Of a stretch of 64,000 nt of DNA, positions 24,945 through 33,938 are shown piece after piece. The stretch spans positions 15,921-79,920 of the forward strand of contig JBNKOE010000019.1 in NCBI GenBank assembly GCA_050294475.1, written 5' to 3'. A program made the position numbers and the translations under genes. The first letter of the stretch is position 1; each line of letters opens with the position of its first letter. The stretch comes from Thalassobellus sp050294475 (lineage in GTDB: Bacteria > Bacteroidota > Bacteroidia > Flavobacteriales > Flavobacteriaceae). Under the pieces are notes generated by a model that searched no databases, was not told the DNA's origin, and saw only the letters and a program-made list of their open reading frames with translations.

Positions 24945-26918
24945 CTATTTGTTTTTTATAATTATTTTTTTGCTAAAAACCTGACCGTTACTCAATACAA
25001 CTTTGGCTATATATAGACCATCACTGAAACCTTTTGTAGAATAAGTAAACTCTTTCTTGGAAGTTTGCTCGTTTTTATTAATCAAAATTTTTCCTAAAAT
25101 ATCGTATAGGTCAAATGTTTTAATTTCTAAAGCATTCGGATTTAAAACTTTTAATTCTGAAGTTGTATTGTTGTTTTCAATAATATTTAAGGTTTCTATA
25201 GCAAATTCCTCGTTATTTAATGTAGTATTTTTGCTGAACACAATTTGGAAGCGATTATTATAAACCCCTTTATTGAGTATAATATCAAAAGAATTATTTT
25301 TAATATCAGTATAAGTATTGTTCAAATTATCAAAAAGATAAACATCTACATTGTTTGGAATATTATTTAATTTATGGATTTTAATACTGAACGGCGTATT
25401 ATCATTCCCAGCTTTAAGTCCTAAATTTAATTTAGTGTTTTCATCGTATCTGATAGACTTAATTGACAATAGTTTATCTTCTGAAATTAAATAAGAATCA
25501 GAACTAAGTTCATTTATATTTTTTCCATCAAAGAAACGATTATAGGTGTTATTATTAGGCGTGTTATTTCTAAAAGCAATAACATTTTCTTTGTAAAATT
25601 TATTTGCAACATGTGTATGAATTCTAATTTCAGGGATTATAGTTGGGTTTTCCATAATTGCTTTATAGTCAACTCCATTATGGGACATCGGAACAATTTT
25701 TTCTTTTGTATTGCTAGTTTTAGAATTACTATTTTTAGCAAAAATAGAGCCATTGCCACCTGAGGTTGAATCCTCAGGCAAGTAAACTCTCATTTTATTC
25801 TCGAAAACTGCATTTCCACCAGCACCATTACTTGTTATTATAAAGCCTTGCCCTACAGCTGCGTATCTTCTAGAATTATTCAGACTAAAATCAGTAGTAT
25901 TTCCAGATGTTGTTGAGTTTGTACTACCATCTCCATTATAGTTTTCAAAGGCAGCAACAGCATAAGTTCCATTATCTGAGAGATTTGAAGGGTCACCAGG
26001 AATATAAATACCATAGCCTCCTTCATAATCAGCTAAATAATGTGAGTTTTTTTGCTTTTGTTCCCAAAAGAATATTTCGCCACTTAAAACATTTCTATTG
26101 TTTGTTGTGTAAATTGGACCTGTTCCATCCGTTATGAAAAGTTTTAAATCTAATGCTGAGGGGTATGGGTTGCCAGTTAATGTTTCGGCTGTATTTGGTG
26201 TTCCAGAAGTTGGTTGATTATCAACACCATCAAAAGCGCAACTAACAGTAATAGTGCCATTATTAGGACGTCCTCTAAAATCTAAGACATTATTTGAGTT
26301 TGGACTACCTTTTAAAGTGAAGCCATAACCAGTGCCTATGTTTCCAGTATCAAAAACCTGTGTCCAGCTGTAATATCCTTCACCTTCTTTAAGTGTGTAT
26401 ATCCAATAATTAGAAAGCTCTGTAGCTGTACCATTATAAGCGGTTGTGTAGGCATAAGCACTAGAGTTTACGTTTGTTAAATCAGTTTCATCTTGAGGGT
26501 CGTGTATATTAGAGCCATTAAAATCTACATTTGCAGCGGTTGTACCATCTACACTAACACCAACTGGCGATGCCCAATAATTATATTCATATATGTTAGT
26601 GGTTTGGTTTTGGTATATAGAAAGCTCTCCAGCATCAGAGTTTTTGGTATCTGCAATTTGGTATAATTGAGCATCTCCTCTTAAAAAGAAATTAGATGTT
26701 GGTGTTTCCATTCTTATGTCATTGGTAACAGTTACTACATCATCTCTAGAATATAAATATGTATTATTACCAATGTATAAATCTTGGGCAATTAAATTGT
26801 TAGTAAAAAATATAGCAATAAAGAAAACAAAAATTTGGAGTTTTAGATTTATTAAATGTATTATGGTAAATTCAGAGTAGTAGGTATACAAAAGACTGAG
26901 AGTTGTTTTTTTAACCAT
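24945..26918 (-). CDS. T9SS type A sorting domain-containing secreted protein
   Basis: 657 residues. A long N-terminal signal segment ends near NNLIAQ (about residue 45). The body is Thr/Asn/Gly-rich and carries the pattern NYWASPVG and LTGNPYPSALD seen in large flavobacterial surface proteins. The C-terminal 80 residues form a type IX sorting domain (FDLYDILGKILINKNEQ, then GLYIAKVVLSNGQVFSKKII), which directs export across the outer membrane and attachment to the cell surface. No enzymatic domain was recognised. Monocistronic. Confidence 0.82.
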   Translation of the reverse strand: MVKKTTLSLLYTYYSEFTIIHLINLKLQIFVFFIAIFFTNNLIAQDLYIGNNTYLYSRDDVVTVTNDIRMETPTSNFFLRGDAQLYQIADTKNSDAGELSIYQNQTTNIYEYNYWASPVGVSVDGTTAANVDFNGSNIHDPQDETDLTNVNSSAYAYTTAYNGTATELSNYWIYTLKEGEGYYSWTQVFDTGNIGTGYGFTLKGSPNSNNVLDFRGRPNNGTITVSCAFDGVDNQPTSGTPNTAETLTGNPYPSALDLKLFITDGTGPIYTTNNRNVLSGEIFFWEQKQKNSHYLADYEGGYGIYIPGDPSNLSDNGTYAVAAFENYNGDGSTNSTTSGNTTDFSLNNSRRYAAVGQGFIITSNGAGGNAVFENKMRVYLPEDSTSGGNGSIFAKNSNSKTSNTKEKIVPMSHNGVDYKAIMENPTIIPEIRIHTHVANKFYKENVIAFRNNTPNNNTYNRFFDGKNINELSSDSYLISEDKLLSIKSIRYDENTKLNLGLKAGNDNTPFSIKIHKLNNIPNNVDVYLFDNLNNTYTDIKNNSFDIILNKGVYNNRFQIVFSKNTTLNNEEFAIETLNIIENNNTTSELKVLNPNALEIKTFDLYDILGKILINKNEQTSKKEFTYSTKGFSDGLYIAKVVLSNGQVFSKKIIIKNK

Positions 26919-27037
26919 GGTTTTAATGTTTTAATAATCAAATAGGTATGCTGAATTTAGTATGTTGTTTTACGAGTGTTAGACGTATATAAAATCAGTA
27001 ATTCTACAAAAAACCGATTTGATCGCCATCAAGTGAT

Positions 27038-28069
27038 TTATCGTATTTGATACCAATTAGTGCCATCACTCTGTACTTCTATACTACTTGCTGCATTAAT
27101 TGTATTTATAGTACTTCCAGCTAAATTAATATAATTTGTCGTCAAAGATTTTGAGCCAGTTGTGTTATTGACAATGGTATAAACCCTTCCAGATATTCCT
27201 GATGCAGCGGGCAATGTAACAGTAAATGCAGACCCAAGCGGAATGATTACAGTTTTATGGCTCTCATTTAATGTTAAATCAGCAGTAATGACTGTGATAC
27301 TATTAGCAATACTACCATTTACATGAAAAGTAGAAGTTGGTACAGTAATACCAATGCCAAAATTACCTCCATTAGTGAACCTTGCATATTCTGTAAAAGC
27401 AGTTGTATTTGTATATTTACCAAAAGCAAGATGTGCATCCGTAAAACTTGATGTAAACAAGCGCAATGCCGCAGATGTACCACTTTCGACACTTGAAACC
27501 TGCTCCATACCATACACATCTCCTATAGATTCATTATAAATTGTAGCAATCCCTTTTCGTGTATCCTTGGCATATCCCAATCTATTTTGAAATTCAGCCC
27601 TTCCCGTACCTGTAAAAGTAAGATTATTAGCTCCTTGAGCCACCGTACGATTGCTTGTTAGCGTACCATCACTAATGTAAATATTGGTTGCTGTTATTGA
27701 TGATCCTAATGTAGTTTTCCATACACCATTGGTATAGACAAAAGCAATGGCTTGGCCGTTGGGAATGGTTGTTCCTGAAAACGTAGCACCAAAACCACCT
27801 GTGGTATTATTGGAAATGATTAACAGGTGACCATTTATGGTCGGGACATATGCCGTTACTGCAACTGTATTTGTAGCAGTACCAGTAATATTGGCAAGAG
27901 AAGTTTCTGTGTTAATATTAGCCGCATTAGAAGCTATGGTAAAGTTTACTTCCCTATGCGTAACAGCCCCGTTAACATCTAATGTGGTTCTGGGATCAGT
28001 GGTGTTTATCCCGACTTGGGCAAAAGATAAACAAGGAATAAAAAACAGAAGTAGGATTTTACTTTTCAT
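27038..28069 (-). CDS. Secreted repetitive surface protein (VGINTxxPxxxLDVNG type)
   Basis: 343 residues from the ATG at 28069, which gives a good signal peptide (MKSKILLLFFIPCLSFAQ). The mature N-terminus VGINTTDPRTTLDVNGAV and the internal GIGITVPTSTFHVNGSI are the phrases that mark phage-tail-fibre-like or adhesin-like proteins of Bacteroidota. The rest is Thr/Ser/Asn-rich with weak beta repeats. No T9SS tail is seen. Function unknown; an adhesin or matrix protein is possible. The coding sequence looks less AT-rich than its neighbours, which could mean transfer. Confidence 0.7.
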   Translation of the reverse strand: MKSKILLLFFIPCLSFAQVGINTTDPRTTLDVNGAVTHREVNFTIASNAANINTETSLANITGTATNTVAVTAYVPTINGHLLIISNNTTGGFGATFSGTTIPNGQAIAFVYTNGVWKTTLGSSITATNIYISDGTLTSNRTVAQGANNLTFTGTGRAEFQNRLGYAKDTRKGIATIYNESIGDVYGMEQVSSVESGTSAALRLFTSSFTDAHLAFGKYTNTTAFTEYARFTNGGNFGIGITVPTSTFHVNGSIANSITVITADLTLNESHKTVIIPLGSAFTVTLPAASGISGRVYTIVNNTTGSKSLTTNYINLAGSTINTINAASSIEVQSDGTNWYQIR

Positions 28070-28441
28070 GTTAATTGACTTTTGAGTATAAATAATTTTA
28101 GAAATGGGTAATCTGATAAGTTTTTTACATATTGTTATATTCAAGGTCATTCATTTTTTGAATAATAAAAACGGTTAAATAATCTAGTTTATAATTTTAC
28201 TTTAATGGACCTCTCAATTCTAATAAAAACATAAAAAATATTTTTATGTTCTAACTTGCAAAGTTAAAGAAAAAAATCATATCTTCTTTCGTAATTTGTG
28301 CTTAAGTTGTTTATTGTTAGTGTTTTATGTGCGAAAAAAATCACTTGTTGTAAGTAAAAAGGACAATTTTTTTTCTTTTAAATAATAAAGTGTAACGGAT
28401 TTAATGTATTTTTAGATTTTAAATTGATTTGTGTTTATTTA
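28070..28441. other. Intergenic spacer, 372 bp, between divergent genes
   Basis: On the minus strand TAACTTTGC (28258-28266) fits a TAnnTTTG box and would give the leftward gene a leader of about 190 nt. A hairpin ACATAAAAA-TAT-TTTTTATGT lies near 28229-28250. No ORF or RNA gene was recognised. Confidence 0.4.
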
Positions 28442-28639
28442 ATGAAATATTTTAACTACATATTTATAGTTCTTGGGGCTTTTGTTGCTCTATATGCCGA
28501 ATCGGGAATACAACAAAATCTGTTTGTTTTAATTGGTGGTATTGTTATGTTAATGATTGGCATTTATAGAATTTCTAAAACTATACCTAGTAAAAGTGAT
28601 GAAGACGATACCAATAGTTTTAGAAAGGAGGAAAAATAA
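28442..28639 (+). CDS. Small membrane protein (65 aa)
   Basis: 65 residues from the ATG at 28442; a TTG at 28424 is less likely. Two hydrophobic helices (about 4-21 and 26-45) are followed by a polar, charged tail (SKSDEDDTNSFRKEEK). Family not recognised. Its TAA overlaps the ATG of the Smr gene by one base (TAATG), so translation is coupled. Confidence 0.65.
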   Translation: MKYFNYIFIVLGAFVALYAESGIQQNLFVLIGGIVMLMIGIYRISKTIPSKSDEDDTNSFRKEEK

Positions 28640-29196
28640 TGGATTTTAAAGTGGGTGATTCGGTTTTGGTTATTGATGAGGATTTGTCAGGTATCATTAA
28701 AAGCATAAAAGGAGATACTATTATTATTGAGACTACAGATGGGTTTTTATTGGACTTCAACTCAATTGAAATAGTAAAAAATAAATCAATCCATGATTTT
28801 AGAAAAGAAATGTTTTCTCACTCCAATATTGATGATGTTATTTCAGAAAAAGAAAAACCCTTAAGAAAGAATAGTGTTAAAACAAAAGCAAAGGAACGTT
28901 ACCAACCAACTATGGAGGTTGATTTGCATATTAATCAGTTAGTAAAATCGTCAAAAAGCATGTCTAATCACGATATATTAACGCTTCAATTAGATACAGC
29001 AAGGCATAAACTAGATTGGGCAATATCTAAACGTATTCAGAAAATTGTTTTTATTCACGGCGTTGGTGAAGGTGTTCTTAAAATAGAATTAGAATATCTC
29101 TTTGGTCGTTATAGTAACGTAAAATTCTACGATGCTAATTATCAAAAATATGGTTTAGGAGCTACAGAGGTTTATATTTATCAAAATACTAATTAA
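28639..29196 (+). CDS. DUF2027 / Smr (MutS2 C-terminal) domain protein
   Basis: 185 residues. A small beta-rich N-terminal module (VGDSVLVIDEDLSGIIKSI) is followed by a basic linker. The C-terminal Smr domain has MEVDLHINQL (DxH motif), KIVFIHGVGEGVLK (the HGxGxGxL nuclease signature) and the final ATEVYIY strand. Smr domains bind or cut branched DNA or colliding-ribosome mRNA. Operon with the small membrane protein; the stop codon directly abuts that of the converging calcium-repeat lipoprotein gene. Confidence 0.85.
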   Translation: MDFKVGDSVLVIDEDLSGIIKSIKGDTIIIETTDGFLLDFNSIEIVKNKSIHDFRKEMFSHSNIDDVISEKEKPLRKNSVKTKAKERYQPTMEVDLHINQLVKSSKSMSNHDILTLQLDTARHKLDWAISKRIQKIVFIHGVGEGVLKIELEYLFGRYSNVKFYDANYQKYGLGATEVYIYQNTN

Positions 29197-30126
29197 TCAA
29201 TTATCAGAATCTATGGTAATAGTTCTAGTGTAAGTGCCAAAATCAAGCTCATCACTTTGTATCGTCTCTAAATCGAAATCTAATAACTTTATTGAAACCG
29301 TTATGGTTCTTTTGTAAAGGTTTGAAAGTGAAGCGCCAGGGGTAAAAGAAGCATTAGCGTCTTTATCTAGATATCTAGCTATTTGAACAGGTAGCGTTTC
29401 ATCAGTGTCATTAAGAAGGTTAGAATCACTATTTTCATCTTCATTTATGGTTAGTACACCGTCACCATCATCATCATTATCTAAATAATTAGGAATACCA
29501 TCTTCATCTGTATCTAAAGCATCATCTAGACTTCCATCACTATTAGGGTCTGGTTTTTCTAATGATGTTTTTACATTATCGTTATCATCATCTTCGTCAA
29601 TATAATTTGGAATACCATCACCATCAGTATCGTCATTGGTTGGGTCTCCATCATTATTTATATCTTCATCTATTGTAGAAACGCCATCACCATCATCATC
29701 TGTGAAAGTTGATAAAAAACTTACTCTAGCACCAGAAGCCGCGTTATAATCATTTAAAATATTAGTCCCTGAACCAGGAATATCTTGACAAATTAAATCG
29801 CTAGGGTCTCCATCATAAGTTCTGTAATTAAAAACAATACTGGTGCCGTTTACTACAAGTTCTGTTTCAGTGTTTGCTTCCGTTGGGTTAAATATGACTT
29901 CGTTAGCTATTGAATATGGGAATAAAAGAATTAGTGATTCATAAGGATCTTTACGAGTATCATATAAAACATAATTGTCTTTAATAACGAATTTGTCAAT
30001 ATTTTCTTCTCGACACAACTCTAAGGTTTTGTCAAAATCAAATTCAACTGTAATAATATCTCCATCATCACAAGTATAAAAACTTAATAAGCATATAGGA
30101 AGAAGTATGTAAAATAACTTGCGCAT
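29197..30126 (-). CDS. Lipoprotein with thrombospondin type 3-like calcium repeats
   Basis: 309 residues from the ATG at 30126. A lipobox (LSFYTC) is followed by DDGD and a domain of about 100 residues with no clear family. Then come several Asp-rich repeats (DDDGDGVSTIDEDINNDGDP, DTDGDGIPNYIDEDDDNDN, DTDEDGIPNYLDNDDDGDGV) typical of thrombospondin type 3 loops that bind calcium. A short C-terminal beta domain ends the protein. Function unknown, likely at the cell surface. Stop codon adjacent to that of the convergent Smr gene. Confidence 0.75.
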   Translation of the reverse strand: MRKLFYILLPICLLSFYTCDDGDIITVEFDFDKTLELCREENIDKFVIKDNYVLYDTRKDPYESLILLFPYSIANEVIFNPTEANTETELVVNGTSIVFNYRTYDGDPSDLICQDIPGSGTNILNDYNAASGARVSFLSTFTDDDGDGVSTIDEDINNDGDPTNDDTDGDGIPNYIDEDDDNDNVKTSLEKPDPNSDGSLDDALDTDEDGIPNYLDNDDDGDGVLTINEDENSDSNLLNDTDETLPVQIARYLDKDANASFTPGASLSNLYKRTITVSIKLLDFDLETIQSDELDFGTYTRTITIDSDN

Positions 30127-30202
30127 TTGTATTCGAATTTTAGGCAAAAATAATGGAATTGTTATTTATAACGTAGGATATTAATAATAATTTTATTTCA
30201 AG

Positions 30203-30210
30203 TATTTTTG
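30203..30210 (+). promoter_or_regulatory. -7 element of the cysteine desulfurase gene
   Basis: TATTTTTG fits TAnnTTTG and ends 18 nt before the ATG at 30229, supporting that start over the upstream TTG at 30208. No clear -33 box. Confidence 0.5.
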
Positions 30211-30228
30211 CACTTTAAAAACAATACG

Positions 30229-31368
30229 ATGAATCAGGTGTATTTTGATAATGCTGCGACTACTCAGATTAGAGAAGAGGCAATTAATGCAATGACAGAG
30301 GTTATGAAAAACAACTATGGGAATGCTTCTTCTTCACATAGTTTTGGTAGATCATCAAAAGTTTTAATTGAAAAATCTAGAAAACTAATTGCAAGTTGTT
30401 TAAATGTTTCGGCAGGTGAAATTGTATTTACTGCTGGCGGTACAGAAGCTGATAATTTAATATTAAATAGCACAGTTAGAGATTTAAATGTAAAGCATAT
30501 TATAACTTCTAAAATTGAGCATCATGCTGTTTTGCATACGGTAGACCAATTGCAAAAAGAATACAATATAACCGTTAGCTATGTAAATTTAGATGAAGCT
30601 GGTGATATAGATTATTTACATTTAGAAAGGTTGTTGCAAACAGGTGAAAAAACATTGGTTAGCTTGATGCATATAAATAATGAAATTGGCAATGTGCTAG
30701 ACATAAAACGTATTGCAGATTTATGTAAAGCGAATGGTGCTTTATTTCATAGTGATGCGGTACAATCTGTCGGGCATTATAAATTAGATTTACAAGAGGT
30801 TCAAGTTGATTTTCTAGCAGCAGCAGCACATAAATTTCATGGACCAAAAGGAGTTGGTTTTGCTTTTGTTAGAAAAAATACAGGTTTAAAACCGTTAATT
30901 TTTGGTGGCGAGCAGGAGCGAGGACTTCGTGCAGGTACAGAAAGTGTGCACAATATAGTAGGGCTAGAAACAGCCTTTAAAATTGCTAATGATAATTTTG
31001 AAGAAGAAGAAGCACATATAAAAGAAATAAAACAATATTTTATCGATTCTGTAACTAAACATTTCCCTGAAGCAACATTTAATGGGCAATCTGGAAATTT
31101 AGAAAAAAGTAGTTATGCATTGGTGAATGTTTGCTTGCCTGTGCCTCCTGAGAAATCGGCTATGCTATTATTTCAGTTAGATTTAAAAGGTATAGCATGT
31201 TCTAAAGGAAGTGCTTGCCAAAGTGGGAGTTCTCAAAACTCACATGTGTTGACTGAAATATTGAATGATGAGGATTTGCTTAAACCTTCTATTAGGTTTT
31301 CATTTAGTATTTATAATTCTAAAGAAGAGGTAGATTACGTTGTGAATGTTTTAAAGGAGTTTATTTAG
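30229..31368 (+). CDS. Cysteine desulfurase (NifS/IscS-type class V aminotransferase)
   Basis: 379 residues from the ATG at 30229. The opening YFDNAATTQIREEA, the PLP-binding SDAVQSVGHY and the Schiff-base Lys in AAAAHKFHGPKG are typical. The catalytic loop is CSKGSACQSGSS, whose Cys in SACQSG carries the persulfide. It releases sulfur from cysteine for Fe-S clusters, tRNA thiolation or other uses. No iscU or other Fe-S genes are adjacent, so its pathway is not settled. Monocistronic. Confidence 0.88.
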   Translation: MNQVYFDNAATTQIREEAINAMTEVMKNNYGNASSSHSFGRSSKVLIEKSRKLIASCLNVSAGEIVFTAGGTEADNLILNSTVRDLNVKHIITSKIEHHAVLHTVDQLQKEYNITVSYVNLDEAGDIDYLHLERLLQTGEKTLVSLMHINNEIGNVLDIKRIADLCKANGALFHSDAVQSVGHYKLDLQEVQVDFLAAAAHKFHGPKGVGFAFVRKNTGLKPLIFGGEQERGLRAGTESVHNIVGLETAFKIANDNFEEEEAHIKEIKQYFIDSVTKHFPEATFNGQSGNLEKSSYALVNVCLPVPPEKSAMLLFQLDLKGIACSKGSACQSGSSQNSHVLTEILNDEDLLKPSIRFSFSIYNSKEEVDYVVNVLKEFI

Positions 31369-31463
31369 TCAATAAATAAATTCAAAGTAAGTTTCCTTTG
31401 CATGATAATGAAAACTTATAATTATTTAGATTAAGTATTGAAAAATTAAATCTACTAGTGGGT

Positions 31464-33926
31464 TTAAAACTTCATAGTCGTTTTCACATTAAAAACGCGA
31501 GGTGTTAAGTAATTAGGAATGGCATATTGACGTTTGCTATATACGTCTCTTACCCAGGTATTGGTAATAGAGTTTTGTGCATCAAACATATTGAATATCT
31601 CAAAACCAAATGATAATGCCTTAAAAGGTTTTTTCCATCCACTTTTAAATTGTTTTTTATCATCTACTAAAACAAACTGTAAGCCTAAATCTGCTCGTTT
31701 ATAGTCTGGTAGTCTATTTTGATAATCGTAAGGGTCAACATAGCTAGGAGAGCCTCCTGGTAAACCTGTATTATAAACCAAATTTAAATACATTTTCATA
31801 TTTGGTACATTTGGTACATAGTCTTGAAATAAAGCAGCAAATTTTAAACGTTGGTCTGTAGGTCTTGCTATATAGCCTTTATTGTTTGTGTTTTCTTCAT
31901 TTTTTAGATATCCAAAACTAAACCAAGACTCGGTGCCAGGAACAAATTCGCCATTTAATCTCATGTCTAAACCATAGGCACGTGCTTTAGCATTATTATT
32001 AGCACTGTATCTAATACGAACATTTTCAAGTGTATATGGGTTTACATTAGTTAATCCTTTGTAATAAAGTTCAGTGGTAAGTTTAAATGGTCTGTTCCAC
32101 ATTTTAAAGCTATAATCGTTTCCTAAAACAATATGAAACGATTTTTGAGCTTTTACATTGGGTTGTACAATACCGTTTGCATCACGTAGTTCTCTGTAAA
32201 AAGGTGGTTGATAATATAGTCCTGTTGAAAATCTAAAAAGCATGTCTTTTTCCCAATAAGGTTTTATTGAGAATTGTGCTCGGGGACTAAAAACGGTTTG
32301 GTTTGATGATGCAATATCATCGCCACTAACAGTCCAATTATGTACTCTAACACCTGCGTTATACCAAATATCACTAGTACCTAGAGTTGCGCGTAAACTC
32401 CATTGAGCATAGGCTTGTAATCGGTTAATTTGAGTGTTGTTTGTAGCGCGAACATCATTAAAAGCTTCTAAAGGGCCACTATAAGGAACGTATGGTTGCT
32501 CTTTTGTTTCTAGAGATTTTGGAGGTCTAATTGAAAATCCTGCCGAATCAATTTGTTCCCATTCAACTAAACGATCGCGAATATCTTCATTGGTGTATTT
32601 AACAGACCATTCAATACGATTATTATTAATTTTTAAATGTCCTTTGTGTTCAATATTTGTAATAAGTGCATCTAAATCGTTTCGTCCATGATTTAATTGA
32701 CTACCAACACCTTCGCTAAATTCAACTTCTCCTAAATTTTCTTCACCTATATTAGTATTTACTTCACCAAGTCTGTATTGTGCTAAAATATCAAAATACT
32801 CTTCCTCGGTTGTGTGATAAGTAGATGTAATTAAATCAAGAGATAAATTATTGTTTGCAAAGTAAGTGCCTTTAAAAGCGCCAAATAAGGTTTGATATTG
32901 ATCTTTTTCTTGTCCTTCATAAAATATTAGAAGAGCAATTGGGTCAGTTAGTGTGCCAAAATTGGTTTGCCTTGTTTGTGGTTGGTAATTATATTTATTG
33001 AAAGATGCATTTCCTAAAAAGCTTAAATGAAATTTGTTAGAAAACTTATAAGTAAAAAAGCCTTGAGCATCAGCAAACGAGGGTTTGAAATTTGTTTCAG
33101 TTTCTTTGGCATTAACAAGTAAGCTATTATCACGGTAGCGAAGACCAACAATTGCTGAAAATTTTGAGTCTTTACTAATGTTTTCAACAGAAAGACTCGC
33201 TCCTAATAAACTAAAATCGGCATTAACTTCGAACTGATAAGGTGTTTTGTAGGTAATATCTAAAACTGAAGATAATTTGTCGCCATATTTAGCTTGAAAC
33301 CCTCCTGCAGAAAAGTCGACGTTTTGAACCAGATTTGTATTTACAAAACTTAATCCTTCCTGCTGACCAGAACGTACTAAAAACGGACGGTATACTTCAA
33401 TATCGTTAACATATACTAGGTTTTCATCATAATTCCCTCCACGAACATTGTATTGTGTGCTTAATTCATTATTGTTGCTAACACCAGGAAGTGATAACAA
33501 TAGGTTTTCAACACCTGCATTCGCTCCAGGTATTTTACGTATTGTTTCGGGTTTAATAGTAATAATACCTTCTACATCTTTTCTTCTTTTTCCTGAGACT
33601 ATAACGGTGTTTATTTGTTCAACAGAGGTACTCATTACAGGGTTAAACTCTATTGTTTCTCCATTTTTTAAATGAAAAGGGCTAACGATTTTTTTAAATG
33701 AAATATGTGTAAATTCAACAGTTATATTTTGATTTGCAGGAATATCAATGGTATAAAACCCATTAATGTTGGTTACAGTTCCATCAGCTCCAGCTTTAAT
33801 ATTTACATTAGAAATGGGGGAATTATCGGCATCTAAAATAACACCTTTAATAGTACCAGTTTGTGAATATCCAATATAAAATATCGATAAAAACAATATA
33901 GAGAAGAGTAAGAATTTTGTTTTCAA
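31464..33926 (-). CDS. TonB-dependent outer-membrane receptor with carboxypeptidase-like regulatory domain
   Basis: 820 residues. Signal peptide (residues 1-21), then a CarboxypepD_reg-like domain (GTIKGVILDADNSPISNVNI), a plug (about 110-230, including STQYNVRGGNYDENLVYVND) and a 22-strand barrel ending in FNVKTTMKF with a terminal Phe. It is not SusC-type, because the SusD partner and the long SusC signature are absent. The substrate is unknown (siderophore, vitamin or peptide). The M23 peptidase gene starts upstream with a 12-nt gap, so the two are co-transcribed. Confidence 0.87.
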   Translation of the reverse strand: MKTKFLLFSILFLSIFYIGYSQTGTIKGVILDADNSPISNVNIKAGADGTVTNINGFYTIDIPANQNITVEFTHISFKKIVSPFHLKNGETIEFNPVMSTSVEQINTVIVSGKRRKDVEGIITIKPETIRKIPGANAGVENLLLSLPGVSNNNELSTQYNVRGGNYDENLVYVNDIEVYRPFLVRSGQQEGLSFVNTNLVQNVDFSAGGFQAKYGDKLSSVLDITYKTPYQFEVNADFSLLGASLSVENISKDSKFSAIVGLRYRDNSLLVNAKETETNFKPSFADAQGFFTYKFSNKFHLSFLGNASFNKYNYQPQTRQTNFGTLTDPIALLIFYEGQEKDQYQTLFGAFKGTYFANNNLSLDLITSTYHTTEEEYFDILAQYRLGEVNTNIGEENLGEVEFSEGVGSQLNHGRNDLDALITNIEHKGHLKINNNRIEWSVKYTNEDIRDRLVEWEQIDSAGFSIRPPKSLETKEQPYVPYSGPLEAFNDVRATNNTQINRLQAYAQWSLRATLGTSDIWYNAGVRVHNWTVSGDDIASSNQTVFSPRAQFSIKPYWEKDMLFRFSTGLYYQPPFYRELRDANGIVQPNVKAQKSFHIVLGNDYSFKMWNRPFKLTTELYYKGLTNVNPYTLENVRIRYSANNNAKARAYGLDMRLNGEFVPGTESWFSFGYLKNEENTNNKGYIARPTDQRLKFAALFQDYVPNVPNMKMYLNLVYNTGLPGGSPSYVDPYDYQNRLPDYKRADLGLQFVLVDDKKQFKSGWKKPFKALSFGFEIFNMFDAQNSITNTWVRDVYSKRQYAIPNYLTPRVFNVKTTMKF

Positions 33927-33938
33927 TAGGTTCTTGCT